From Nitrospira sp. (GTDB lineage Bacteria > Nitrospirota > Nitrospiria > Nitrospirales > Nitrospiraceae), in the NCBI GenBank assembly GCA_019636835.1, contig JAHBWU010000028.1, positions 1 through 41,854 of the forward strand: a stretch of 41,854 nt of DNA. The letters are read 5' to 3'. Positions 17,619 through 25,138 of this stretch are shown one piece after another; position 1 is the first letter of the stretch, and each line of letters begins with the position of its first letter. Under the pieces are notes generated by a model, which saw nothing but the letters and a program-made list of their open reading frames with translations, was not told the origin of the DNA and ran no database searches. A program made the position numbers and the translations under genes.

Positions 17619-17831
17619 GCCTTCACCTCCCTTCAAGCTTGCAGAGCACCCAATGACAGGGCGAGGGAATCGCTTCCCTTATTCTCAAGCCGTGCAGCGT
17701 AACGACGCTGATAGTGATTTTGTTGAATGGGGCCGTTCTCTCTTTGACCGGAACGAACCCCCTGTCAATCCAGACCGAAGACGCTACCATAGTCCTGCTG
17801 ATGTTTCAAGCCGCCCACAGTCTTTTTAAGC
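17619..17831 (-). promoter_or_regulatory. rpsB leader region
   Basis: About 210 bases between argJ and rpsB with no gene. On the minus strand a TTGACA (17763-17768) has no good -10 partner at 16-18 bases. A small perfect hairpin (AGGGAA/TTCCCT, 17664-17679) lies roughly 45 bases before the S2 start and could belong to the S2 autoregulatory leader known in other bacteria; this is only a suggestion. Confidence 0.3.
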
Positions 17832-19037
17832 TTAGGATCGATAGCTTGCGTTAATGCGGACATAGTCATACGAGAGGTCTGTTGTCCACATATGAGCACG
17901 AGCGTGACCCTGCCCAAGGTGGACGGTAACCGCGAACTCTTTTTGTTTGAAGACCTGTGCGATCTTCTGTTCCGCCTCCAGACCCATTCCTATCCCCCGC
18001 TGCACCATGACAACATCATCGAATCGTACTGTTACTTTACCTGGGTCGATCGCAACGCCCGATCGCCCGAGAGCAGCCATGACTCTACCCCAATTGGCAT
18101 CCTCCCCAAATAAGGCGGTTTTGACCAGATTGGATGTCGCGATGGTGTCGGCGACTCGTTTCGCCGCTGCTGTCGTGGCAGCTCCTTGCACCTGAATCGT
18201 GACGACCTTGGTGACTCCTTCTCCATCTCGGCAAATCATGAGAGCCAATTCCTGTGCCGCATCAGTTAAGAGTCGTTCGAAATCGCGATAGGGCTTGGTG
18301 CCTTGTTGAAGAGGTCGGTTCTTGGCGAGGCCATTAGCCAGACACAGAACCGTGTCGTTCGTGCTGGTATCACCGTCCACCGTAATGCAGTTGAAAGATT
18401 GATCCACTGCCGATTTCAACGCCGACTGGAGAGCGGCTGGAGTAATCGCTGCATCGGTCGTCAAATAGGCAAGCATGGTGGCCATATTCGGATGGATCAT
18501 GCCGGAACCCTTGGCCATGCCGCCGATGGTGACGACGCGACCGCCGATTTTTGCTTGCCTCGCGACCGTTTTGGGCCGCAAGTCTGTGGTTAAAATCGCG
18601 TGCGCTGCTTGATCGCCTCCTGGAATGCTGAGACGTGCGACCAATGTTGGGACAGCAGCGGTGATACGATCAATCGGCAACACACGACCGATCACGCCGG
18701 TCGAACCCACGAATACTTGGTGCGTGGGAATGGAAAGCTGCTTCGCCACGGCTGTAGCCATCGTTTTTGCCGCCACCAGCCCTTGTTTTCCGGTGCAGGC
18801 ATTGGCATTCCCGCTGTTGACAAGAATGGCCCGTCCACGACGAAACCGAAGATGGTGTCGATCCAGAAGTACCGGCGCGGCGACAACGCGATTCTTTGTG
18901 AAAACCCCGGCGATCGGTCCGCTGATGTCGGACACGCAGAGGGCCAAATCGAGCAGGTCCGGCTTTTTGATTCCGCAATGGATTCCTGCGGCTTGAAATC
19001 CCAGCGGTGCCGTAATGCCGATGTGTTTTGGTCTCAT
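17832..19037 (-). CDS. argJ: Bifunctional ornithine acetyltransferase / N-acetylglutamate synthase
   Basis: 401 residues. ArgJ moves the acetyl group from N-acetylornithine to glutamate, keeping the arginine pathway cyclic, and some versions also use acetyl-CoA. The precursor is cut before a catalytic threonine: T187 in GSGMIHPNMATMLAYL, so both chains are encoded here. Other family stretches are VNSGNANACTG (73-83), GSTGVIGR (111-118) and CITVDGDTSTNDT. It lies 19 bases after argC on the same strand. Confidence 0.95.
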   Translation of the reverse strand: MRPKHIGITAPLGFQAAGIHCGIKKPDLLDLALCVSDISGPIAGVFTKNRVVAAPVLLDRHHLRFRRGRAILVNSGNANACTGKQGLVAAKTMATAVAKQLSIPTHQVFVGSTGVIGRVLPIDRITAAVPTLVARLSIPGGDQAAHAILTTDLRPKTVARQAKIGGRVVTIGGMAKGSGMIHPNMATMLAYLTTDAAITPAALQSALKSAVDQSFNCITVDGDTSTNDTVLCLANGLAKNRPLQQGTKPYRDFERLLTDAAQELALMICRDGEGVTKVVTIQVQGAATTAAAKRVADTIATSNLVKTALFGEDANWGRVMAALGRSGVAIDPGKVTVRFDDVVMVQRGIGMGLEAEQKIAQVFKQKEFAVTVHLGQGHARAHMWTTDLSYDYVRINASYRS

Positions 19038-19056
19038 ACGAATTCGAGGAAAGTCG

Positions 19057-20109
19057 TTAGGGATAACTGCCTGGTGCGGTGAGGCCCGTGTCTTCAGGAA
19101 TGCCGAGCATCAAATTCATGGCTTGAATGGCCTGACCAGCGGCGCCCTTGACGAGATTGTCGACCGCCGCCACGGTGACGACCCATCCGGCCCGCGAATC
19201 CTGGTACACGCCGATGTCGCAATAGTTCGTTCCCTTAATGTAACGCGGATTAGGAACGAGATCTTCGTAGAGGCGGACGAAGCGTTCACCTGCATAGAAC
19301 TCTCGGTACAAGGTCCGAAGATCAGAAAGTTGCATAGGCCTCGTGAGTTTACAGTATGCCGTACTCAGGATGCCTCGATTCATCGGTACGAGATGAGGTG
19401 TGAATGTCACAGTCACGGAGCCGGCTGTGTCCATGAGTCTGGAAAGTTCCTGTTCGATTTCAGGAGTATGGCGATGGTGGCCGATTTTGTAGGGCTCTAG
19501 GGATTCGTGCGCTTCCGGAAAATGGTAGGCCAGGGCCGGACTCCGTCCTGCTCCCGATACACCGGACTTGGCATCGATCACAATCGTCTCCGGCTGCGCG
19601 AGCTGTTTGGCGAAAAGGGGCGCCAACTGTAGAACTGCGGCAGTGGGATAACATCCAGGTGAAGCAACCAGTTTGGATTTGGCAATCGCGGCTCGATGGA
19701 GTTCGGGCAAACCATACACCGCGTCTTTGAGCAAATGCGGGTGGCCATGCGGAGTGTGATACCACTTCTCATAGATGCCGACGTCCTTTAGCCGATAGTC
19801 TGCGCTGAGGTCGACGACGGGCTTGCCTGCCTGGATGCAGGCTGCAACAGGGTCCTGTGATTTCGTATGAGGCAGTGCGAGAAAAATGGCATCCGCCCGT
19901 TCCGTCAGGGCTTCCGGCGCCAAGGCTTCAAATTGATGATCGACGATTCCCTTGAAGCTTGGAAACACGGACGAGACCGACTGACCCGCTGACTTTTCAG
20001 ATGTCACGGCAGTGATCGTAAAATAGGGATGGGTTGCCGCGAGCCGAATAAGTTCTGCGCCCGCATATCCGCTGGCTCCGGCAATGGCGATTCGAAATTT
20101 TTCACTCAT
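19057..20109 (-). CDS. argC: N-acetyl-gamma-glutamyl-phosphate reductase
   Basis: 350 residues. The NADPH-binding start IAIAGASGYAGAELIRL (7-23) and the active-site cysteine C153 in VASPGCYPTAAVL identify ArgC, which reduces N-acetylglutamyl phosphate to the semialdehyde in arginine synthesis. The segment GVSGAGRSP and HRHTPEIEQEL are also typical. First gene of argC-argJ; the 59-base space to the terminator at 20169 is AT-rich and probably carries its promoter, although I could not pick a clear pair of boxes. Confidence 0.96.
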   Translation of the reverse strand: MSEKFRIAIAGASGYAGAELIRLAATHPYFTITAVTSEKSAGQSVSSVFPSFKGIVDHQFEALAPEALTERADAIFLALPHTKSQDPVAACIQAGKPVVDLSADYRLKDVGIYEKWYHTPHGHPHLLKDAVYGLPELHRAAIAKSKLVASPGCYPTAAVLQLAPLFAKQLAQPETIVIDAKSGVSGAGRSPALAYHFPEAHESLEPYKIGHHRHTPEIEQELSRLMDTAGSVTVTFTPHLVPMNRGILSTAYCKLTRPMQLSDLRTLYREFYAGERFVRLYEDLVPNPRYIKGTNYCDIGVYQDSRAGWVVTVAAVDNLVKGAAGQAIQAMNLMLGIPEDTGLTAPGSYP

Positions 20110-20168
20110 GGGTCACCATCTTTATCTTAATATCTTAATCAACGGGTACTTCACATAAAGAAGACACA

Positions 20169-20199
20169 AAAAAGGGAAGGCATGGAGCCTTCCCTTTTT
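20169..20199 (-). terminator. Intrinsic terminator after rpsI (works on paper in both directions)
   Basis: A perfect 13-bp stem (AAAAAGGGAAGGC 20169-20181 with its complement 20187-20199) and a 5-base loop. On the minus strand the stem ends in a run of T, closing the rplM-rpsI transcript between rpsI and argC. Confidence 0.8.
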
Positions 20200-20220
20200 C
20201 TGGATCGTCGGCTCCTGCGC

Positions 20221-20613
20221 CTAGCGCTTGGAGTATTGGAACCGCTTGCGCGCTCCCTTCTGCCCGTACTTCTTTCGTTCCTTCACGCGTGAATCACGCG
20301 TGAGCAATCCCTCCTTTTTGAGAGGGCTGCGGGTTGAAGGGGTCATCGCGACGAGTGCCCTCGCGATGGCATGACGGAGAGCGCCGGCTTGCCCGGTCGG
20401 ACCACCGCCATAAACGGTCGCGCTGATCGAGTATTTGCCCATCAGGCCGGCCATCTCAAGAGGTAGCTGGATAATTTGCCGGAGAGTGAGACGAGGAAAC
20501 GCCTTCTCCAACGGTTTGTCGTTCACGATAATATCGCCCGCGGTGCCTGTGACCCAGGCCCGGGCGACTGCGCATTTTCTCCGACCCGTTGCGTATTGTG
20601 TCACCACTGCCAT
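20221..20613 (-). CDS. rpsI: 30S ribosomal protein S9
   Basis: 130 residues with QYATGRRKCAVARAW at the N-terminus, TVYGGGPTGQAGALRHAIARAL in the middle (in two pieces), and the basic end RKRFQYSKR whose last Lys-Arg reaches the tRNA in the P site. Follows rplM by 33 bases. Confidence 0.97.
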   Translation of the reverse strand: MAVVTQYATGRRKCAVARAWVTGTAGDIIVNDKPLEKAFPRLTLRQIIQLPLEMAGLMGKYSISATVYGGGPTGQAGALRHAIARALVAMTPSTRSPLKKEGLLTRDSRVKERKKYGQKGARKRFQYSKR

Positions 20614-20646
20614 GCGACTCGTCTCCTTCTGTTTGAGGACATGTCT

Positions 20647-21075
20647 CTAGAGAGAAATAGGTTCAGGACGTTGAGCGTGATGCGGATGATTGGGTCCGAC
20701 ATAGACGCGGAGTTTACGCGCCATGCCGTTGCCAAGCGGGGTTTTCGGAAGCATGCCCTTGATCGCTTTGGTCAGGAGTTGCGTAGGGTCTTTCCGAAAC
20801 ACGTGTGCGGCGGTGGCGGTTTTTAACCCTCCTGGATACCCGGTATGGCGCCGGTACAGTTTGGTTTCCATCTTGTCGCCGGTCAATTGAATCTTCTCCG
20901 CATTCACGATGACCACATGATCACCGATATCGACATTCGGCGTGAATGTCGGGCGATGTTTCCCCCGTAAAATGCTCGCCACTCGCGCCGCCAATCGGCC
21001 CAGGGTTTTCCCCTCGGCGTTCACCAGATGCCAGGTTTCTTTCACATGAGTCGGATTCTCGAAATACGTCGTCAT
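20647..21075 (-). CDS. rplM: 50S ribosomal protein L13
   Basis: 142 residues, the normal length. Signature stretches are WHLVNAEGKTLGRLAARVA, RGKHRPTFTPNVDIGDHVV and KMLPKTPLG-like GMLPKTPLGN. I chose the ATG at 21075, preceded by GGAG; the frame is open to 21195, but the extra part overlaps the end of the upstream DUF151 gene and does not look like L13. The 38-base gap to that gene suggests co-transcription. Confidence 0.97.
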   Translation of the reverse strand: MTTYFENPTHVKETWHLVNAEGKTLGRLAARVASILRGKHRPTFTPNVDIGDHVVIVNAEKIQLTGDKMETKLYRRHTGYPGGLKTATAAHVFRKDPTQLLTKAIKGMLPKTPLGNGMARKLRVYVGPNHPHHAQRPEPISL

Positions 21076-21113
21076 CTTTTTCTCCACTGTTGCAACTCTG
21101 TCAGTATGAGGGG

Positions 21114-21602
21114 TTAGACTTCTTGGGCACCGATATTCTTCGTTTCCAGCTTGGACAACCACGCGTCCAGATTCTGGCCGCTGCGTCGCTTCCACACGTC
21201 CTGCGTGACATATATGGGCGCCTGGCAGCGGAGAGCCAATGCAATGGCGTCGCTCGGTCTGGAGTCGATGGTGCGCGCGACTCCTTTATTTTCGAGGAAG
21301 ACGGTCGCATAGTAGGTGCTGCTCTTGACATCCGTGAGGACCGCTCGTTCCATCTTGATACCGAGGTGCTCGCCGAAACTCTTGATCAGATCGTGGCTCA
21401 TCGGTCGTGGCGTGGTTGATGTGTCCAGGGCGCGTCTGATGGCTTCCCCTTCCGATGCGCCAACCCATACCATGAAATGGTCCGATGCACCGTCGGATCG
21501 GGTCAGCACGACGATCCTGGTATCAGTCGTCGAGTCTTCTACAACTCGATTGACCGTCAGCTGTATCAACGGTTCGGTCGTTTGAGACGCGTGCTCTTCC
21601 AT
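21114..21602 (-). CDS. DUF151 bifunctional nuclease family protein (copy 2)
   Basis: About 162 residues of the DUF151 (BFN) domain: MVWVGASEGEAIRRAL, PRPMSHDLIKSFGEHLGI, and TIDSRPSDAIALALRCQAPIYV (two stretches) match the family, with the strongly conserved DSRPSDAIALA. Plant and Thermotoga relatives have been linked to nuclease or ligand-binding roles; the bacterial function is not settled. I chose the ATG at 21602 (MEEHAS); a TTG at 21614 is possible. It stands between a paralogue and rplM, all on one strand. Confidence 0.88.
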   Translation of the reverse strand: MEEHASQTTEPLIQLTVNRVVEDSTTDTRIVVLTRSDGASDHFMVWVGASEGEAIRRALDTSTTPRPMSHDLIKSFGEHLGIKMERAVLTDVKSSTYYATVFLENKGVARTIDSRPSDAIALALRCQAPIYVTQDVWKRRSGQNLDAWLSKLETKNIGAQEV

Positions 21603-21623
21603 TGCGACAAGCAAGATAGTTCG

Positions 21624-22079
21624 TTAGGAGTCCAATTTCCCGAAGTCCTCTGGCTTCAGGTTTTCCAGCCACTGATCGAGTTCTTCCGAACTCTGCTTTC
21701 GAATCACGGACTCACTCGCAAAAATCGGAGCCTGGCTCCGCAGAGCGAGGGCGATAGCGTCGCTGGGACGGGAATCGACGGTATACTCCGAATCTGCGTA
21801 AGTCAAATGCACTTTGGCAAAATAGGTATGTTCATTCAGGTCCGTAATCACCACACTAATGACCTTGGCGTTGAATGCGTCCAAGTATGACTTCATGAAG
21901 TCGTGAGTCATGGGACGGGGAGGGGCGACGTTTTCGATCGCCAGGCTGATTGAGCTGGCTTCCGATTTCCCGACCCAGATCGGGAGCATTTCCGACTGAT
22001 CATCGTCTCGGAGTATGACAATATACGCATTATTGTAGGGGTCAAACATGAGCCCCTTGACCTGCATCTGCGTAATCAT
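21624..22079 (-). CDS. DUF151 bifunctional nuclease family protein (copy 1)
   Basis: 151 residues, a clear paralogue of the next gene. It has LPIWVGKSEASSISLAIE, PRPMTHDFMKSYLDAF and VDSRPSDAIALALRSQAPIF. This copy is the more standard version, with the opening segment KGLMFDPYNNAYIVILRDDD. The ATG at 22079 has only GGAG directly against it; an ATG at 22067 (MQVKGL) is better spaced from the same GGAG and could be the real start. The gap to the second copy is about 20 bases. Confidence 0.88.
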   Translation of the reverse strand: MITQMQVKGLMFDPYNNAYIVILRDDDQSEMLPIWVGKSEASSISLAIENVAPPRPMTHDFMKSYLDAFNAKVISVVITDLNEHTYFAKVHLTYADSEYTVDSRPSDAIALALRSQAPIFASESVIRKQSSEELDQWLENLKPEDFGKLDS

Positions 22080-22234
22080 CTCCGAACCAAATCCTCTCTC
22101 TCCCCATTAAGGGTAAGTGAATGGTAAAGCGTGGCACCCTAACACTTTCGGATAAGCGATGTCAACGAACTCAGCGACAATCCAAGGGAAAACTTGAAAT
22201 CGTTCACCAAAACTCCATCGGAAGAAATGCGCGA

Positions 22235-22516
22235 TCAGCTGGTCGGCGGGCGATAGTTTTCGGCAACCTTCGACGAATCGACCTGCTCCCCCAGTTTCAA
22301 GAACGCCTTCATCTGCTTACGAACGAGTTCACGTCCGCTCTCATCGCCGAGGTTGACTTGATATTCATTGATGACCATCACGCGCATGCCTTCCCACTTT
22401 TTCCAGCAGCTGGTGCAGACCTTGCTCTTTACTTCCGACTCAAGTTTGCCGAGAAACAAGGGGGCCGTAATCGCTTCACCAGTTTGCCCGCATGTCACAC
22501 AAGAAACCTCTGTCAT
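22235..22516 (-). CDS. YggX-like Fe(II)-trafficking family protein with two CxxC pairs
   Basis: 93 residues. The centre and C-terminus (WKKWEGMRVMVINEYQVNL, then RKQMKAFLKL) resemble YggX, a small protein tied to iron handling and protection of Fe-S clusters. Unlike E. coli YggX, this one has C6-x2-C9 and C34-x2-C37, which could hold a zinc or iron atom as in rubredoxin-like knuckles. The start ATG at 22516 has GGAGCG about eight bases before it. It is upstream of the DUF151 genes by 155 bases on the same strand; whether they share a transcript is unclear. Confidence 0.75.
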   Translation of the reverse strand: MTEVSCVTCGQTGEAITAPLFLGKLESEVKSKVCTSCWKKWEGMRVMVINEYQVNLGDESGRELVRKQMKAFLKLGEQVDSSKVAENYRPPTS

Positions 22517-22760
22517 AACGGAGCGCTCCTTTTTTCGATGCTATGTCAATGCCGAATATCAGGGTGGAGATTCAGACTCCAGTGCAATGGTGGTCATTCT
22601 ATCAGAGATGTTCCAATGAAAAAAAGATCGGGTAGTGTCCTAATTTAGTGCGAGGGTGAATCTTGAGCTCTTTTTTTAAGATCGACAACTCGCGCGGCTC
22701 GAACAGACTGTGAACATCAGCGCGGCAACGTCATCGGCACGATGGCTGGGCTGATGCCGA

Positions 22761-22790
22761 TTGACCCCCCCAACGGCGACATGCTAGAAA
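22761..22790 (+). promoter_or_regulatory. Candidate promoter of the tRNA-Leu gene
   Basis: TTGACC and TAGAAA are separated by 18 bases, ending 21 bases before the mature tRNA 5' end. Confidence 0.45.
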
Positions 22791-22811
22791 CACACCCGCC
22801 GTTTAGATATT

Positions 22812-22898
22812 GCCCGGATGGCGGAACTGGCAGACGCGCCGGACTCAAAATCCGGTTCTGGCGACAGAGTGGGAGTTCGACCCTCCCTCCGGGCACCA
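22812..22898 (+). tRNA. tRNA-Leu (anticodon CAA)
   Basis: 87 bases including an encoded CCA end. The acceptor stem pairs GCCCGGA with TCCGGGC, the discriminator is A, and the anticodon stem CCGGA/TCCGG carries the loop CTCAAAA, so the anticodon is CAA reading UUG codons. A long variable arm follows (class II tRNA), then the T arm GGGAG-TTCGACC-CTCCC. Leucine identity fits the A discriminator and the long arm. Confidence 0.96.
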
Positions 22899-22940
22899 GA
22901 CAAAACGTGGGGAATTCTGTTCTTGTCGTATATGATTCAT

Positions 22941-23009
22941 GAAGAGTCTGGAGAGCGGGACTGAACCGGAGACGTGATTCAGATTGAGTGCCCTCTTGAC
23001 AGACTCTTC
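22941..23009. repeat. 10-bp perfect inverted repeat overlapping a promoter
   Basis: GAAGAGTCTG (22941-22950) and CAGACTCTTC (23000-23009) are exact reverse complements 49 bases apart. The right arm overlaps the end of the TTGACA box and the spacer of the promoter at 22996-23024, as an operator would. Confidence 0.6.
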
Positions 23010-23024
23010 CTATTAGCCTAGGTT
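22996..23024 (+). promoter_or_regulatory. Candidate promoter of the secreted orphan gene
   Basis: Perfect TTGACA and TAGGTT separated by 17 bases, leaving a leader of about 110 bases before the ATG at 23141. Confidence 0.45.
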
Positions 23025-23140
23025 CATTCCGAGTTTCCCCATAGATTATGGCTAATTCCCGCTTTCAGACCGTGATGACTAAACAGATGTCCTTCAGCTT
23101 TTACTCAACATCATCCTTTATTAAGTTAAGGAGGCAGCAC

Positions 23141-23908
23141 ATGCGTAAAGTGTTGGCACTAGGAGCCGCAATACTTTGTGTCGGCTCTATGAATGTTGCA
23201 GTGGCTCAAGAGCGACTACAGCAATCATCTGGTGGATCAGCAATGGGTGTAGGAACCGGGGTCGGCGATGTGTCAGGGAATTCCAATCGAGTCCAGACCT
23301 TTGATCGCAGTGCGTTCCTTGATCGCCTCTCTCTGCCTGAGACGATCTATGGTCGTGTTCTGGCGATAGATTTTCCGGCGGGGAAGATGCTCCTGGAGAC
23401 CGGGGGAAGCTCTCATGACGAAGGCCGTGCGGGAACCGGAGCTATGAGCTCGCTGACTGTCTACTTCGACGAAAGAACCAACCTGGATCAGTTTAGGGCG
23501 TTGAATAACGGCGATGACATTGCTCTCCAGGTGGTTGAAGCGACTTCGCCCAATCAACAGTACGGTGTTGGCCGTAAGATCGTTCGAGAGGTATACCTTC
23601 TGCGCGGCAATGAAAAGCTTGCCGGATTTGGCGGTTTAGGCCAGCGTCCGAATCCTTCTACTGAGCGAGCGATCGAGACCTCCAGTGGCAGTCTGACCGG
23701 TGGAGTGGCAGGATCTGTGTTTCCTGGTAAGATCACCGGAACCGTGGATACCACCGTCGGTGAATACACCGGTACAGCTCCCTGCTGGAATTGCGAGCCG
23801 CAACCAGGATGGGGCTATAAAACCGTAACTCCGGAAACAAAGATGCCCAACATATCCGACTATGGAACCGACGCGTCAAAGCCGAATTTGGTAAAGGGAT
23901 TTAATTAA
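23141..23908 (+). CDS. Secreted hypothetical protein
   Basis: 255 residues. A clear signal peptide (MRKVLALGAAILCVGSMNVA, cut near AVA-QE at about 22) sends it to the periplasm or outside. The part from about 65 to 165 alternates strands (YGRVLAIDFPAGKMLL, LTVYFDERTNLDQF, GDDIALQVVEA) in a way that suggests a small barrel such as an OB-like fold. The C-terminal third is rich in Gly, Thr and Ser and has one CWNC pair. AAGGAGG precedes the ATG at 23141 at the right distance; the frame can be read back to 23048 but those residues do not belong. A strong terminator follows, so this is a single-gene unit. No function can be assigned. Confidence 0.82.
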   Translation: MRKVLALGAAILCVGSMNVAVAQERLQQSSGGSAMGVGTGVGDVSGNSNRVQTFDRSAFLDRLSLPETIYGRVLAIDFPAGKMLLETGGSSHDEGRAGTGAMSSLTVYFDERTNLDQFRALNNGDDIALQVVEATSPNQQYGVGRKIVREVYLLRGNEKLAGFGGLGQRPNPSTERAIETSSGSLTGGVAGSVFPGKITGTVDTTVGEYTGTAPCWNCEPQPGWGYKTVTPETKMPNISDYGTDASKPNLVKGFN

Positions 23909-23934
23909 GGCACTTTGGAGTTCTGGTTTTCTGA

Positions 23935-23960
23935 GGGGCAGCTTTCGCTGCCCCTTTTTT
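23935..23960 (+). terminator. Intrinsic terminator of the secreted orphan gene
   Basis: GGGGCAGC (23935-23942), loop TTTC, GCTGCCCC (23947-23954), then six T. Textbook form, 26 bases after the stop. Confidence 0.92.
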
Positions 23961-24080
23961 ATGCGGCTGGGGCTCTGGTTGCTCAATTCCCAGGGTCCTT
24001 GATAGGTTGACGATGCGACCATATCGTTCTTTCCTCGATTAGCTATGATAAACGAGCATCAGAATTTGCCGGAGGTACCG

Positions 24081-24308
24081 GTGTCCGAGCTTGACCTTCG
24101 GGGAGTGATTTGTCCCTACAACTTCGTGAAGACGAAACTCAAGTTGGAGACACTGAAGCAGGGGCAGGTATTATCGGTACTTCTCGATGATGGAGATCCC
24201 ATCCGTAATGTCCCTCGTAGTGTCGAGAACGAAGGCCATACGGTCTTATCACAGGAACGAGTCGATCAGGCCTATCGGATCTTGATCCGTCGAGAGGAGA
24301 GCGACTGA
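24081..24308 (+). CDS. TusA/SirA family sulfurtransferase-like protein
   Basis: 75 residues from GTG 24081, preceded by GGAGG five bases away; an ATG at 24045 in the same frame has no ribosome binding site. LDLRGVICPYNFVKTKLKLE contains the family Cys-Pro pair (C11-P12) that carries persulfide sulfur in TusA. Relatives serve tRNA thiolation, sulfur oxidation or molybdenum cofactor supply; the role here is not clear. Its 3' end overlaps the end of rsmI on the other strand by 37 bases. Confidence 0.87.
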   Translation: MSELDLRGVICPYNFVKTKLKLETLKQGQVLSVLLDDGDPIRNVPRSVENEGHTVLSQERVDQAYRILIRREESD

Positions 24309-25075
24309 GCGCGGCCCGTGCCTTGGTCATCCGATTCCATCCCATCTCTTCCTGCGAGAACGAGTGTCACGTCACGTCCCGGAGCAGGGCGTAGTCGTTC
24401 TCGCACCTCACAAGCCGTCCCGCGAATGATACGCTCATTCGGCTTCGTTAAGTCGTAGGCAACAGCCACGGGGCATCGAGGAGAGATGCCATCAAGGGTC
24501 CTCAGAATGCGTGCAACCATTGGTGCGGTACAGAAGGCAACGGTCGGACCCTTCCTCTTCAGGGAATCGATAAGGTATTGGGTGATACGTGGGGGAGCGC
24601 TCGGCAGATATCCAAGAAAATAGAAGGAGTCGCAAGGGAACCCCGCGGCAGTCAGAGCTGCGATAATCGCAGAAGGACCAGGTACTGGAACCACCGGGAT
24701 GCCATGCGCATGGGCGGCCGCTACGAGAAAATGGCCGGGGTCGGCGACGAGCGGGGACCCACAGTCGGATACGAACGCCACGTCAATTCCTTGCTGTAAA
24801 CGTTGCAGAAGAACCGCCGCTTTCTCTCGAAGATTTCTGGGCCCGTAGCTCGTCACGGTTGTCTGTATACCGTGATGCATAAGGAGTTGTTGGGTCATGT
24901 TCGGATCTTCGGATGCGATAATGTCTACTTCGCCGAGGGTTCGAATGGCACGCACCGTCACATCGTCGGGATGCCCGATGGATACAGCCACCACATAGAG
25001 TGTTCCTTTCCGATCGGTTGGACCGACAGAAGTCCTTGAAGCTTCAGCGTTTTGTTGACTCCGTTTGGTCGGCAT
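24272..25075 (-). CDS. rsmI: 16S rRNA (cytidine-2'-O)-methyltransferase RsmI
   Basis: 267 residues of the tetrapyrrole-methylase fold. Typical points are GTLYVVAVSIGHPDD (close to the usual GTLYLVATPIGNL), IASEDPNMT, VAFVSDCGSPLVADPG and PVPGPSAIIAALTAAG. RsmI methylates the ribose of C1402 in 16S rRNA. The start (ATG, 25075) lies inside the promoter region of the divergent hem operon. The family usually has about 280 residues; this one is slightly short at the C-terminus, and several motif positions differ from the common form (Cys-Gly-Ser where Ala-Gly-Thr is usual), so a related methylase is possible. Confidence 0.88.
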   Translation of the reverse strand: MPTKRSQQNAEASRTSVGPTDRKGTLYVVAVSIGHPDDVTVRAIRTLGEVDIIASEDPNMTQQLLMHHGIQTTVTSYGPRNLREKAAVLLQRLQQGIDVAFVSDCGSPLVADPGHFLVAAAHAHGIPVVPVPGPSAIIAALTAAGFPCDSFYFLGYLPSAPPRITQYLIDSLKRKGPTVAFCTAPMVARILRTLDGISPRCPVAVAYDLTKPNERIIRGTACEVRERLRPAPGRDVTLVLAGRDGMESDDQGTGRAQSLSSRRIKIR

Positions 25076-25084
25076 CGATATAAT
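25055..25084 (+). promoter_or_regulatory. Candidate promoter of the hem operon
   Basis: TTGACT and a perfect TATAAT are separated by 18 bases. The spacer contains the rsmI start codon (25073-25075), so transcription of the two divergent units should compete or be linked. Confidence 0.6.
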
Positions 25085-25138
25085 TTCCCACTTATCTCGT
25101 TGACGCTCGGTTATTTGACACCCCAGGGGGCGTTCCCG

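Noticed and set aside
16782..17702. Long open frame (306 codons, plus strand) antisense to rpsB
   Set aside because: It mirrors the strongly conserved S2 gene; its protein has no domain pattern and no ribosome binding site.
17763..17768. TTGACA on the minus strand as the rpsB promoter
   Set aside because: No acceptable -10 box lies 16-18 bases further on.
22742..22942. 66-codon open frame over the tRNA gene
   Set aside because: It runs through the mature tRNA-Leu sequence.
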